Shown here: positions 47,061-55,637 of the stretch, piece after piece | How the letters are laid out: each line of letters starts with the position of its first letter | How positions within the stretch are numbered: the first letter of the stretch is position 1 | Origin: Planctomycetota bacterium | GTDB lineage: Bacteria > Planctomycetota > Phycisphaerae > Phycisphaerales > UBA1924 | DNA length: 64,000 nt | Assembly (NCBI GenBank): GCA_018242605.1 | Contig: JAFEBP010000005.1 | Location: forward strand, 458,861-522,860 | Direction of reading: 5' to 3' | Notes under the pieces: generated by a model | The model's database searches: none | What the model saw: only the letters and a program-made list of their open reading frames with translations | What the model was told of the DNA's origin: nothing | Program-made: the position numbers and the translations under genes

Positions 47061-47133
47061 GGGGCGGTAGCTCAGTTGGTAGAGCGCATCGTTCGCAATG
47101 ATGAGGTCGGGAGTTCGACTCTCCTCCGCTCCA
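47061..47133 (+). tRNA. tRNA-Ala (anticodon CGC)
   Basis: Acceptor GGGGCGG pairs with CCGCTCC, including the G3-U70 wobble pair that identifies alanine tRNAs. D arm GCTC/GAGC, anticodon stem CATCG/TGATG with loop TTCGCAA (anticodon CGC), and T arm with TTCGACT loop are clear. The discriminator is A at 47133. CCA is not encoded. An intrinsic terminator follows directly. Confidence 0.96.
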
Positions 47134-47142
47134 CTTGAAGAC

Positions 47143-47167
47143 AACCCCTGCAAACGCAGGGGTTTTT
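47143..47167 (+). terminator. rho-independent terminator after tRNA-Ala
   Basis: Perfect 9-bp stem AACCCCTGC (47143-47151) / GCAGGGGTT (47156-47164) with an AAAC loop, continuing into a run of five T (47163-47167). It starts nine bases after the tRNA and surely ends its transcript. Confidence 0.85.
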
Positions 47168-47192
47168 CGCTTTCGGGCCAGTGGCCGAGAAT

Positions 47193-47213
47193 CCCATGAG
47201 AACCGGTCATGGG
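47193..47213. repeat. 7-bp inverted repeat between tRNA-Ala and a metalloprotease gene
   Basis: CCCATGA (47193-47199) and TCATGGG (47207-47213) flank GAACCGG. No T-run follows on either strand, so it is not a standard terminator. It lies beyond the 3' end of the minus-strand metalloprotease gene. Function unknown. Confidence 0.3.
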
Positions 47214-47344
47214 AACATGGCGGGGAAACGCTGAATACCGGCATGGGCCAAAGTCCCGGACAAGTCACACACTAAACGGAGCGTTCGCGCCGTCTTGTGG
47301 GTGTGTACCAAGTCACCTCGCCATTTGATAGGCGTGTCGGCGCC

Positions 47345-48973
47345 TTACGGCCTTCCGATCACCACCGTCCCGGTGTCGGGCCAGCGTTCGAGGAGCATGG
47401 GCCGATTGAGGAGCAGGTTCTCATTCACGCGGCTGATGCCGTTGATCCACATCGACCAGCCCGTGGGCTGATTGGCCTGCGCGAAACCAAGGGTGCGGAA
47501 GACATCGACGGGCACGCCCGCTCCCGCCGCCTGCCCGGTGTACTGCAGGTAGGTCCGGCTTGGTCTGCCGCGATAGGCGGTGACGAACGGGTTTGCGTTC
47601 GACAAGGCGGCGGAAGCGTCGGTCTCCCCGGGCTGACCGATCGGCACACCCGCGCGGAAGTTGTCGTCTCCCTGGACGCCGCCGATGTAGAGGTTCGGGT
47701 TCGAGTAGATCTGCTGGCGAATGCCCGGGTCGTAGGCCATCGTGTCGCGATACAGAATCCCAAACCAGCGATAGCCGTAGCCGTAGGGAAACGCTGGCGA
47801 ACCGGAACCCGCGTTCTCGCGGTCGTGCTGGAGGCCGAAGTTGTGCCCGAGCTCGTGGGCAAAGCTCGAGATGTTGAGGCCACCGAGGCACTCTCGCTTG
47901 ACGTACGAGAATGCAAGCACTGAGCTGCTCAGCAAAGCCGAATCGGGCACGTACCCCAGTCCACAGGTGTTGGGCGATGCGTACTCCCCGATCATGACCA
48001 TCAGATCGATGCCGTAGGTGTTCCGTTCAGTGTGCACGAAGTCGAACGTGCCGTCGAACCCGTTGCTGAAGCGATTGAGTTCGATCGCGTCGTTGCCGGA
48101 CTCGGTGTAGTTGGGGATCAGGTTGCCCGCAACCCACTGGATTCTCGCCGGATTGCGACCATTGGTCATGCTGTTCGCCATGGTCGTGTTGGTGTCGGCC
48201 ACCGCGCCGTTGATCGCCGCGAACAGATTGCCGAGTCCGCCGGCTCCATTCTGGGCCTGCTGCGTCCAGTAAACGGCGACGTCTGATGTGGTCGGAGCGG
48301 TCACGATGAAGTTCGCTCCCGACCCCTCTGCATCGGACTGGCCGACCGGCGCGGACGCAGCATTGCCCGCAGGCGCCAGGGGGTGCGGCGCGGGACTCTG
48401 CGGGCCCTGATCCTCTGCGACCTGGTTCTGAGCGTGTAGATCCGCAGGGGCTGAGACTGCTCCGGCACAGCGGCCGAGCTTGAAGGTATCGAGTTGGCGG
48501 ACGATGAAGACGCCGCGTAGGTCGGGGCGCTGGGGCACGCCGCGAACGACGTAGGTCGTTGCCCCGGGCCCCTGGATGTCGATGTGTACGGCATCATCCC
48601 ACACCGAGAGCAGGAAGCGATGTGCATCCCCATCCAGGACCTGGCCCTGCCAGACGAACCGCTCGGGCGAGCGTTCATCGAGTTGTTCGAGCACGCCGGT
48701 GAAGGTGGTGCCTTCGAAGAGGTTGAATCGGATCTGATCGCCCTCGACCATGCCGCGGAATGCCGAGGCGTCGATGGTCATGGCCCGCCAGCGCAGCACG
48801 GCACGACCATCGGCATCTGCATCCGGAGCCTCGCCCGCTGCACCCAGATCAACGATCCGAGGCGTGCGAATCGCAGATTGCGGAGCGGGGGCTTCGAGGA
48901 GCGTCTGTGCGTTGGCTGCGTGCGTCGCCAGCAGCGTTGCTGCAGCGAGTGTCAGCATGGAGTACGTCTTCAT
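47345..48973 (-). CDS. secreted zinc metalloprotease (reprolysin-like M12 type)
   Basis: 542 residues. The signal peptide ends near THAANA-QT. A propeptide-like domain (about 40-170, ending near L-G-R-C) is followed by an Ala/Pro-rich linker. The catalytic domain (about 220-465) carries the extended zinc motif HELGHNFGLQHD (H373, E374, H377, H383, D384) and a Met-turn in TMAYDPG. The Gly and terminal Asp are typical of adamalysin/snapalysin-like metzincins. Unlike the two proteases at 38.9-44.3 kb it has no dockerin-like tail; its C-terminus (ISRVNENLLLNRPMLLERW) is short. It lies 29 bases downstream of the exported repeat protein gene, so the two are probably co-expressed. Confidence 0.88.
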   Translation of the reverse strand: MKTYSMLTLAAATLLATHAANAQTLLEAPAPQSAIRTPRIVDLGAAGEAPDADADGRAVLRWRAMTIDASAFRGMVEGDQIRFNLFEGTTFTGVLEQLDERSPERFVWQGQVLDGDAHRFLLSVWDDAVHIDIQGPGATTYVVRGVPQRPDLRGVFIVRQLDTFKLGRCAGAVSAPADLHAQNQVAEDQGPQSPAPHPLAPAGNAASAPVGQSDAEGSGANFIVTAPTTSDVAVYWTQQAQNGAGGLGNLFAAINGAVADTNTTMANSMTNGRNPARIQWVAGNLIPNYTESGNDAIELNRFSNGFDGTFDFVHTERNTYGIDLMVMIGEYASPNTCGLGYVPDSALLSSSVLAFSYVKRECLGGLNISSFAHELGHNFGLQHDRENAGSGSPAFPYGYGYRWFGILYRDTMAYDPGIRQQIYSNPNLYIGGVQGDDNFRAGVPIGQPGETDASAALSNANPFVTAYRGRPSRTYLQYTGQAAGAGVPVDVFRTLGFAQANQPTGWSMWINGISRVNENLLLNRPMLLERWPDTGTVVIGRP

Positions 48974-49002
48974 GGAGTCATCTCCTTGTGTCGGGGTGCT
49001 GC

Positions 49003-50421
49003 TTACTGGAGATTGACGACGACCAGCACAAAGCCGGTCCCCGAATCGAGAGTGCCCATCGCCTTACCGATCACCGCGCCATCAGCAAGCGTCGAGTCCG
49101 TCACCTTCATGGCGTGGCCTCGGAGCGAGGCCGTGGTCAGCCGATCGCCCGCGGCGATCGCTCCGTTCTCGGCAGAGCACTTTACATACACGCGGCCGGT
49201 CATGGCAACCTGCACTTCACCATCGAGCACACCCTCGTGGCCCAGCTTCATGCCGGGATTGACCCCGTTGGCACCGGAGACGATGCCGACGACCTTGCTG
49301 TCATACGCCGCAGTGGATGCCGCGATGTCACCGGGCTTCGCGGCGTCGATCACGACGACTGTGCCGGGTTCAAGCGCTTCGGAGGCGGTGAAGCCTTCGA
49401 CGATGTCCGCGCCGCCGCGGATTTCGACGGTTGACGCGGAGACGCGGCCGGTGACGGTGAGGAAGCCGTTCGCGGCGAGGACCATGCCCTGGTTGAAGTT
49501 GTTCGCGTTGTCAATCTCCCCGAACCGGATTCCGCCCGCGCCAAGGCCTTTCTGATTGATGATGAAGGTCGAGCCGTCGCCGCCGAACTTATTCCACTCG
49601 ATGTGGCTTCCCTGAGCGTGAACTGCTGCGTTGCCCACCGAGTAGATCGATCCCACCGAGATCGGTCCCGCGACCGAGAGTGTTGCCGAGGGACTTGAAG
49701 TACCGATGCCCACGCGGTTGCTCACCTGGTCGATGACGAGCGTCCCGCCATCGATGTTCAGATTGGACGCGAGGCTCCATGCTCCGCCGCTGGGGAGCCG
49801 GGCGACATCAAGCGCTCCCGCCGAGATGTTCGCGGCGTTGAGTCCAACCAGCGCAGCACCGTCGCCGGCGAACGTCTGAGCACTCAGGGGGCCGGTGAAG
49901 ACGTTGGTGCCGTTCAACTTCGCTACATTCCCCGAGAGGCGCGTATCGGCGATGGTTCCGGCCGTGAGGTTCGAGGCGTTGAGATAGAACGCGCTGTTCT
50001 GACCGTTGAGCAGGCCCGCGTTGAGGCTGAAGGCCGCGAGCGGAGCGGCGGTGAGTTCCTGGCGCGGGTTGAGTACTTGAAATCCGCTGGGATCAGAGCA
50101 GTCGGCACCGATATCGGCGCGGACTTCAAGTTGGAGGAATCGTGTCGCGTTGGAGAACTGCGGGCCAAAGTCGAGGCTGACGGTGAAGCGTCCGCCGCGG
50201 ATTTCGACGTTGTTCACGCACAGCGTGGAACCGATCTGGTCAGGTCCCGTGGCAGATCCAAACAGGGAGAACCGAAGGTCGTGTAGGCCGTCGGCAGGAA
50301 CTCCGAGATTCTGCACTTCGCCCTGGTAGGTGAACGCGTTATCGACGCTCTGTGCGTAACCGACTCGGGCGAGAAGTGCGGCGGCGGCAACACCAGCAAA
50401 CATGCAAACGCGGCGATTCAT
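49003..50421 (-). CDS. exported protein with beta-repeat body and conserved C-terminal domain
   Basis: 472 residues from ATG 50421 (AAGGAG nine bases upstream). The signal peptide is VAAAALLARVGYA. The N-terminal domain (about 24-150, FTYQGEVQNLGVPADGLHDLRF) resembles those opening many exported proteins in this phylum. A repetitive stretch follows (LNASNLTAGTIADTRLSGN, NISAGALDVARLP, VGIGTSSPSATLSV) like trimeric tail-fibre or adhesin stalks. The last 120 residues form a compact beta-domain: VEGFTASEALEPGTVVVID, VVGIVSGANG, AMTGRVYVKC, GDRLTTASLRGHAMK and GKAMGTLDSG. I know this last block as recurrent in secreted bacterial proteins but cannot name it. It probably acts at the cell surface. 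Confidence 0.75.
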   Translation of the reverse strand: MNRRVCMFAGVAAAALLARVGYAQSVDNAFTYQGEVQNLGVPADGLHDLRFSLFGSATGPDQIGSTLCVNNVEIRGGRFTVSLDFGPQFSNATRFLQLEVRADIGADCSDPSGFQVLNPRQELTAAPLAAFSLNAGLLNGQNSAFYLNASNLTAGTIADTRLSGNVAKLNGTNVFTGPLSAQTFAGDGAALVGLNAANISAGALDVARLPSGGAWSLASNLNIDGGTLVIDQVSNRVGIGTSSPSATLSVAGPISVGSIYSVGNAAVHAQGSHIEWNKFGGDGSTFIINQKGLGAGGIRFGEIDNANNFNQGMVLAANGFLTVTGRVSASTVEIRGGADIVEGFTASEALEPGTVVVIDAAKPGDIAASTAAYDSKVVGIVSGANGVNPGMKLGHEGVLDGEVQVAMTGRVYVKCSAENGAIAAGDRLTTASLRGHAMKVTDSTLADGAVIGKAMGTLDSGTGFVLVVVNLQ

Positions 50422-50980
50422 ACGGCAGACTCCTTGAATGCGATCGGTCAACATCGTGGCAGAATCCAACGTCCGAATGCCAGGCTCGCCGTGAAGGCGT
50501 GTCCATCGCAAGGGCTTGAGCGAAGCAGACGGGCGGTGACGTTCGGGCACAGCCCGAGCCGTCCTCCACTGAGCGGACTTGGTATCCACAGCCGCCACGA
50601 AACCTCAGAATTCGCTCGAAATTGACAACACGCGTGGCGAAGCACCCCGGTTGGCGGCCATCGCGAAGGGCCGGAAGGAGCGTTCAAGGGTGGTTGGGCG
50701 GTCCGAGGAACTGCGTGGGGCCGGCTGCAGGAACGCGCAGGCCGGCCGTCCGGGGTGTTGGCATCGCAACCGAGCATTCTGAGCGTTCGCCACCGATTGA
50801 GGGGCCGGTGAGCCCAGCCTTTCCGCCGCGGGAGACGCCCCGTCGAAGCCATGGTGCCCAGACCGCCTCTACGATCGAGCCGATAGCTCTTGCCGATGCC
50901 ATGGTGCCGGCAATACGGTCAGTCGGTCTGTTCATTGCCCGGCGGATCGTTCTGAACCTCTCGCGTGAGGTGTCGCTTCC
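50422..50980. other. divergent intergenic region upstream of the ECF sigma factor gene
   Basis: No supported gene. It contains an 11-base direct repeat GCCATGGTGCC at 50848-50858 and 50898-50908 (start-to-start distance 50). A near-palindrome CCTCTCGCGTGAGG lies at 50957-50970, ten bases before the sigma gene, with one mismatched pair. Either might serve autoregulation. Open frames in this stretch show no protein-like composition. Confidence 0.4.
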
Positions 50981-51556
50981 ATGTCCACGCCCGCCGACCA
51001 TCTCGTGACCCGTCTTCTGGACCGAGTGAACGCGGGCGACGATACCGCCACCAGCGAACTGCTCAATGTCGCGTATCGGGATCTGCGCGCACTCGCGGCG
51101 GTCGTCTTCCGATCCGAGGCGCCGGGGCACACACTCGAGCCCACCGCGGTGGTGAACGAAGTCTGCCTGCGGCTCATGAAATCGGCGCCCGGCCCCGGCG
51201 GATGGACCGACCGCAATCACTTCTTCCGGACCGCGGCACGCGCCATGCGCAACATCCTCACCGACCACGCCCGCGCCAAGAAGGCCCTCCGCCGCGGCGA
51301 CGGCGCAGGCAAGCGAGTGAGCCTTGATTCCATCGAACATCCGGCCCACGCCGGCGGCGTTGATCTCATTGCACTCGACGAAATCATCGAAAAGCTGGCC
51401 GCCTACGACCCACGCCTGGGAACGGTCTTCGAACTTCGATTTCTCGCGGGGCTCTCCGTCGAACAAGCCGCGGCGGTGGCTGACTCGTCGCCGCGCACCG
51501 TCGAGCGGGATTGCCAGTTCATCCGCGTCTGGCTGCGCCGGGAACTCTACCAATAA
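50981..51556 (+). CDS. ECF-type RNA polymerase sigma factor (TIGR02999-like)
   Basis: 191 residues. Region 2 is seen in LLNVAYRDLRALAAVVFR, H-T-L-E-P-T-A-V-V-N-E-V-C-L-R-L and NHFFRTAARAMRNILTDHARAKKA. Region 4 is seen in LAAYDPRLGTVFELRFLAGL and SVEQAAAVADSSPRTVERD. This is the pattern of the sigma-70 subfamily (TIGR02999) frequent in planctomycetes and acidobacteria. It overlaps or abuts the following Ser/Thr kinase gene, a pairing in which the kinase is thought to control sigma activity. No anti-sigma factor of the zinc-ribbon type is adjacent. Confidence 0.93.
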   Translation: MSTPADHLVTRLLDRVNAGDDTATSELLNVAYRDLRALAAVVFRSEAPGHTLEPTAVVNEVCLRLMKSAPGPGGWTDRNHFFRTAARAMRNILTDHARAKKALRRGDGAGKRVSLDSIEHPAHAGGVDLIALDEIIEKLAAYDPRLGTVFELRFLAGLSVEQAAAVADSSPRTVERDCQFIRVWLRRELYQ

Positions 51557-54273
51557 GCCCCCACCATCACACAACGCGGCCCGAGCCCCTGACGCCCGAA
51601 CAGTTCGCTCGAGTGCGAGGTCTCTTTGATCAGTTGCTGGATCTGCCTCCAGTGGACCGCGATGCGATGCTGGTGCAGGTGCGAGCCCAGGACGCTGCCG
51701 TGGAGCGAGCGGTATCTGAACTGCTCCGGGAACTAGATGCTGAATCTTCGAAGTTTGCCGACCCGCTGCGCAGCGCCTGGGGATCCACGCCCATCGAAGG
51801 ACTCGCGTGCGGAATGAGGGCGGCCGACAGCCCCGAGCCGATGCCGTCGCAGATCGGACCGTTCCGCATCGAACGCATCATCGGACGGGGCGGAATGGGA
51901 GTCGTCTACCTCGCCCACCAAAGCAACCCCGTGCGTGAGGTCGCGCTGAAGGTTCTCCGCGACGGTGCAGGCACCGCATCGCTTCGCGCGCGGTTCGCGC
52001 GCGAAGTCAGTGCCCTGGGACGGCTCGAACACCCTGGAATCGCCCGCATCTACGAGGCCGGCGCCGCGCCAATGTCCACCGGCGAGATCGCCTATTTTGC
52101 CATGGAGTTCGTCCGCGGGCCCCGCATCACGGATTTCGCGGCCGGCAATCATCTCGACATCAACGACCGAGTCGAACTGGTGGCCAGGGTTGCCGATGCC
52201 GTGCAACACGCCCACGCACGCGGCATCATCCACCGCGACCTCAAGCCCGGCAACATACTCATCGACGAACACCAACCGATGGTCACCGGCGCCGGCAACT
52301 CGCCAACACACTCGTGGGCGGCGCAGCCGAAAGTGCTGGACTTTGGAGTGGCCCGGCTGCTGGATCAGGATTCACATCAGACGGCGCTGACCGAACAGGG
52401 GTTGCTGGTCGGAACCGTGGCGTACATGAGCCCCGAACAGCTTGCCGGCGACCCCCACGCCATCGACATCCGGACAGATGTATACGCCCTGGGTATCATC
52501 CTCTTTGAACTTCTGGCGGGCAAGCTGCCCTTCGACGTGCTCAACACGCCGATCGCCGAGGCCGCGCGGATCATCCGCGACGAGGAACCCCCGCTTCTCG
52601 CAACAACGACCATCAGCGGTACGCCCACCAGCATCAGCCGCGACCTCCGGACCATCGTCACGAAGGCGATGTCCAAAAGCCGCGATTCACGCTACGAAAC
52701 CGCCGCCGCGCTCTCCGATGATCTGCGTCGATATCTGCGCAACGAACCGATACTGGCGCGACGCCCCACGGCGACGTATCAGCTCGCCAAGTTCGCGCGG
52801 CGTCACCGCACGCTCGTGGTCTCCGCGGCGGCCGTCACGCTCGCCATCACGGCGGGTCTGATCATCAGCATCACGCTCTTTCTCCGCGAACAACAGGCCC
52901 GGGGGGCGGTCGCGAAAGAAGCGCAGCTCACCTCGGCGGTACGGGGATACATGATCGAGGGGCTGCTGATGTCGGCGGCACCCGAGCGGATGGGGTACGA
53001 CGTCAAGATGCTCGACGTGCTCTCGCATGCCGCGGACGGGCTGCACGAGCGATTCGCCGATCACCCCGAGATCGAGGCGGAGGTGCGGGCGGACCTTTCG
53101 AACGTCTACCTGAAACTCGGGCGTTATCCCGAAAGCCTCGTTCACGCCGAGCAGGCCTTCAAACTGTTCCGCGGGTGCTTCGCCGCCGACCATCCCAAGG
53201 TCGTCAACGCGCAGTTCCGCCTGGCCAATCTCGCCGGCGTGATGCACCAGCCTGAAAAGGCACTGGAGATCGCCTCCGAGGCGTTCCCTCACGCCCGAGT
53301 TGCCTTCGCCAACGACCCCGGCTCCCTGCTGTCCGCGATCGGTGAGTATGGAGCCGCGTTGAATCGCGGCGGTCGCCATGATGAGGCGCTGGTCATCCTC
53401 CGCGAGGGTGTTGCTCTTTCAAGCACGTTCCCACCTGATGACCGTGATGCGGAGCTTTCAACACTCACCATCCTCAACTGGCTCGCGACATCGGAGCGGG
53501 CCAAAGGCAATCAGGACCAGTTGCTCCCACTTGCCAGGCAGATCGCGGAAAGAACCGCCCGAGTCTGCGGCCCCTCGAGCGAAACGACGCTCACTGCGAA
53601 GAGCAACCTTGTGGCCGAGCTCGTGGCCGCCAAGCAAGTCGAGGAAGCCGCTGAGCTGGGCTCGACCCTTCCGGCGCTCGCGGAGAAGATCCTCGCCCCC
53701 GGACACCCCGGCCACGGCTACTGCGCGCTGACCGCCGCGGCTGCACTTCGATTGGCGGGCCGCTTCGAGGAAGCCGAACGCTTCGCCCTGCAGGGGTATG
53801 ACGCTATGGTCAAGGCCTTCGACGAGTACAACTGGACCACCGATCGCGCGATCGCACTGATCCGTCAGGTCTACGCCACCTGGCCCGGACACAGCGACCA
53901 GCAACGGGAGTGGACCCTGCGCAACGCCCGTCTGCACCTCATGACGTCAAAGGCCGATCAGCTTGATGGCACGATGAAATCCCTTGAGCGGATCTGCGGC
54001 CAGTTCGCCGAAAGCGACTTTGTCGTCAGCCCGTCGCAGTTGCTCAAACTGGTCTGGCAAAGCCGAGACCGCCTGGCCCCGCTTGATCACCCGCGTCGGG
54101 CGGTCTTCCTCGCGGCCTTGGCGGCTCTCGCTGAGCGACTCGGCTCAGCCGACTATGTACCCGACGCACTCTCACTCGCCCGGAAGGCACTCCCAACTTC
54201 AGACGACGCCGCGGCCGTCAACGATCTGCTGGACACGGTTCGGACACACGACGCAACGGACCGCCAGAGGTAA
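51511..54273 (+). CDS. membrane Ser/Thr protein kinase with TPR-like sensor region
   Basis: Up to 920 residues. The start is uncertain: TTG 51511 overlaps the sigma gene by 46 bases, while family alignment (LTPEQFARVRGLFDQLL) suggests translation begins near 51589, where only a CTG is in frame; GTG 51613 is the next usable codon. Numbered from 51511, the Hanks kinase domain spans about 117-415: GRGGMGVVY (126-133), Lys147, Glu165, HRDLKPGN (241-248), DFG (277-279) and SPEQL. One membrane helix lies at 434-458, followed by about 460 residues of helical TPR-like repeats on the outer side. The kinase looks active. It probably signals to the co-encoded sigma factor. Confidence 0.9.
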   Translation: MPVHPRLAAPGTLPISPHHHTTRPEPLTPEQFARVRGLFDQLLDLPPVDRDAMLVQVRAQDAAVERAVSELLRELDAESSKFADPLRSAWGSTPIEGLACGMRAADSPEPMPSQIGPFRIERIIGRGGMGVVYLAHQSNPVREVALKVLRDGAGTASLRARFAREVSALGRLEHPGIARIYEAGAAPMSTGEIAYFAMEFVRGPRITDFAAGNHLDINDRVELVARVADAVQHAHARGIIHRDLKPGNILIDEHQPMVTGAGNSPTHSWAAQPKVLDFGVARLLDQDSHQTALTEQGLLVGTVAYMSPEQLAGDPHAIDIRTDVYALGIILFELLAGKLPFDVLNTPIAEAARIIRDEEPPLLATTTISGTPTSISRDLRTIVTKAMSKSRDSRYETAAALSDDLRRYLRNEPILARRPTATYQLAKFARRHRTLVVSAAAVTLAITAGLIISITLFLREQQARGAVAKEAQLTSAVRGYMIEGLLMSAAPERMGYDVKMLDVLSHAADGLHERFADHPEIEAEVRADLSNVYLKLGRYPESLVHAEQAFKLFRGCFAADHPKVVNAQFRLANLAGVMHQPEKALEIASEAFPHARVAFANDPGSLLSAIGEYGAALNRGGRHDEALVILREGVALSSTFPPDDRDAELSTLTILNWLATSERAKGNQDQLLPLARQIAERTARVCGPSSETTLTAKSNLVAELVAAKQVEEAAELGSTLPALAEKILAPGHPGHGYCALTAAAALRLAGRFEEAERFALQGYDAMVKAFDEYNWTTDRAIALIRQVYATWPGHSDQQREWTLRNARLHLMTSKADQLDGTMKSLERICGQFAESDFVVSPSQLLKLVWQSRDRLAPLDHPRRAVFLAALAALAERLGSADYVPDALSLARKALPTSDDAAAVNDLLDTVRTHDATDRQR

Positions 54274-54533
54274 TGAACGGTCGCGAGAGTCGGGAGGCGG
54301 AGATTGAAAAGCTCTTAGATCAGCAGTCCGCGACTCTGGGAGACTTGGCCGCGCGTTGATCCGCGCTCTGTCGGCGCCACCCGGTTCGCACCCGAGAGGG
54401 AGAGACATGGCCGCCGCGCTCCACCCTCCCGGTGCGACACACCACCCTCGCCCCCCCTGAATCTCAACCGGCGGTCCCAGCGAATACCCCTCAGAAGCAC
54501 CGGTCGCGACGGCAACCAACCCGGGAGTTTACA

Positions 54534-55454
54534 ATGCGGACCGTTCTCACCACCGTCGGTGCAACGCTGTTACTGGTTCCCGCCGCCCGCGCGATAGACG
54601 ACAACACCGCGCGGGTCACCATTTCCCCCAACTTCAGCGGCGGCACCGGGCCCATCGACCTGATCATGACCAACTCCGGTCCCGTTGACGCGATGGCCTC
54701 GGCCACGGGCGGAGCGAACTCCTCAGGCAGCGCAGTCGCGCACACCGATTACGGCTTCATCGTGGTGAGCGGTCAGGCCGAGGGTAGTTTGAACGCGGCC
54801 GCCAGCGGCATCTTTCGTGACCACATCACCATTACGTCACCCACGATTGCAACCGGTACACAGGGCACGGTGACGTACGCCTTGCGAGTCAGCGGAACAC
54901 TGGATGCAACCAGCGGATTCTCGGCTTCATCCTGGCGGCTTCAGGCTGATATCGGGGGAGGAGCCTACGACATCTCCAAGTTCGGCCGGTACAACTCGCC
55001 GGAACTCCCGCCCGCCGGATACCAAGGTGATCCGTTGGGGGTCTACCTCGCCATTGGCACGTTCCAGTTCGGCCTCCCAGCGACCATCGACGTCGAGTTC
55101 GCATGCTCCGCCCAAGCCTCGAACAGTTTCACCAGCAGCGGCGCCGCCGCGTTCGGCTCGCCGTTCGTGCTCAACTGGGAAGGCATCCAGAGCATCACCG
55201 TGAACGGCAATCCCATCAGTGACTTTCACCTGTATTCGCGATCGGGCACCGACTGGACGCAACCGATCACGCCCACGGCCCCCTGCATCGCGGACTTCAA
55301 TCAAGACGGCGGGATCGACGGAGCCGACGTTGAAGCCTTTTTCGCAGCATGGGAGGTCGGCGGATCAAACGCGGACGTGAACCAGGATGGCGGTGTTGAC
55401 GGCACAGACGTCGCGACATTTTTCGCAGCGTGGGAGTCCGGCGGCTGCGGGTGA
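54534..55454 (+). CDS. secreted protein with dockerin-like C-terminal tail
   Basis: 306 residues from ATG 54534 (GGGAG just upstream). The signal peptide ends near ARAIDD. The body (about 25-250) is beta-rich, low in charge and lacks enzymatic motifs; SATGGANSSGSAVAHTDYGF and GTVTYALRVSGTLDA suggest a jelly-roll or choice-of-anchor type fold. The C-terminal tail carries two Ca-loop repeats, DFNQDGGIDGADVEAF and DVNQDGGVDGTDVATF, each followed by F-A-A-W-E, and ends G-G-C-G. It is the third protein in the window with this tail. It lies 260 bases after the kinase gene; whether it is in that regulon is unknown. Confidence 0.8.
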   Translation: MRTVLTTVGATLLLVPAARAIDDNTARVTISPNFSGGTGPIDLIMTNSGPVDAMASATGGANSSGSAVAHTDYGFIVVSGQAEGSLNAAASGIFRDHITITSPTIATGTQGTVTYALRVSGTLDATSGFSASSWRLQADIGGGAYDISKFGRYNSPELPPAGYQGDPLGVYLAIGTFQFGLPATIDVEFACSAQASNSFTSSGAAAFGSPFVLNWEGIQSITVNGNPISDFHLYSRSGTDWTQPITPTAPCIADFNQDGGIDGADVEAFFAAWEVGGSNADVNQDGGVDGTDVATFFAAWESGGCG

Positions 55455-55637
55455 AGCGTTCCGGCTCGCAACGCCTCTGTGACGCGTTGGTGCACCCGAT
55501 TCCTGTCCCGCTTCACAATGCGGCTCACTGCCCAGCCGTGTATGGGTCGTAGTTCGGTCACCTGCGCTCACCGCAGCCCCCGTGATTGCCCAGTGCTCCT
55601 CGGCAACTCGCCGTAGATCGTGGTGCAGCCGTTGAAC

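Noticed and set aside
46990..47268. Minus-strand open frame containing GGESNSRPHHCERCALPTEL
   Set aside because: It is the familiar spurious translation of the reverse strand of tRNA-Ala plus its terminator.
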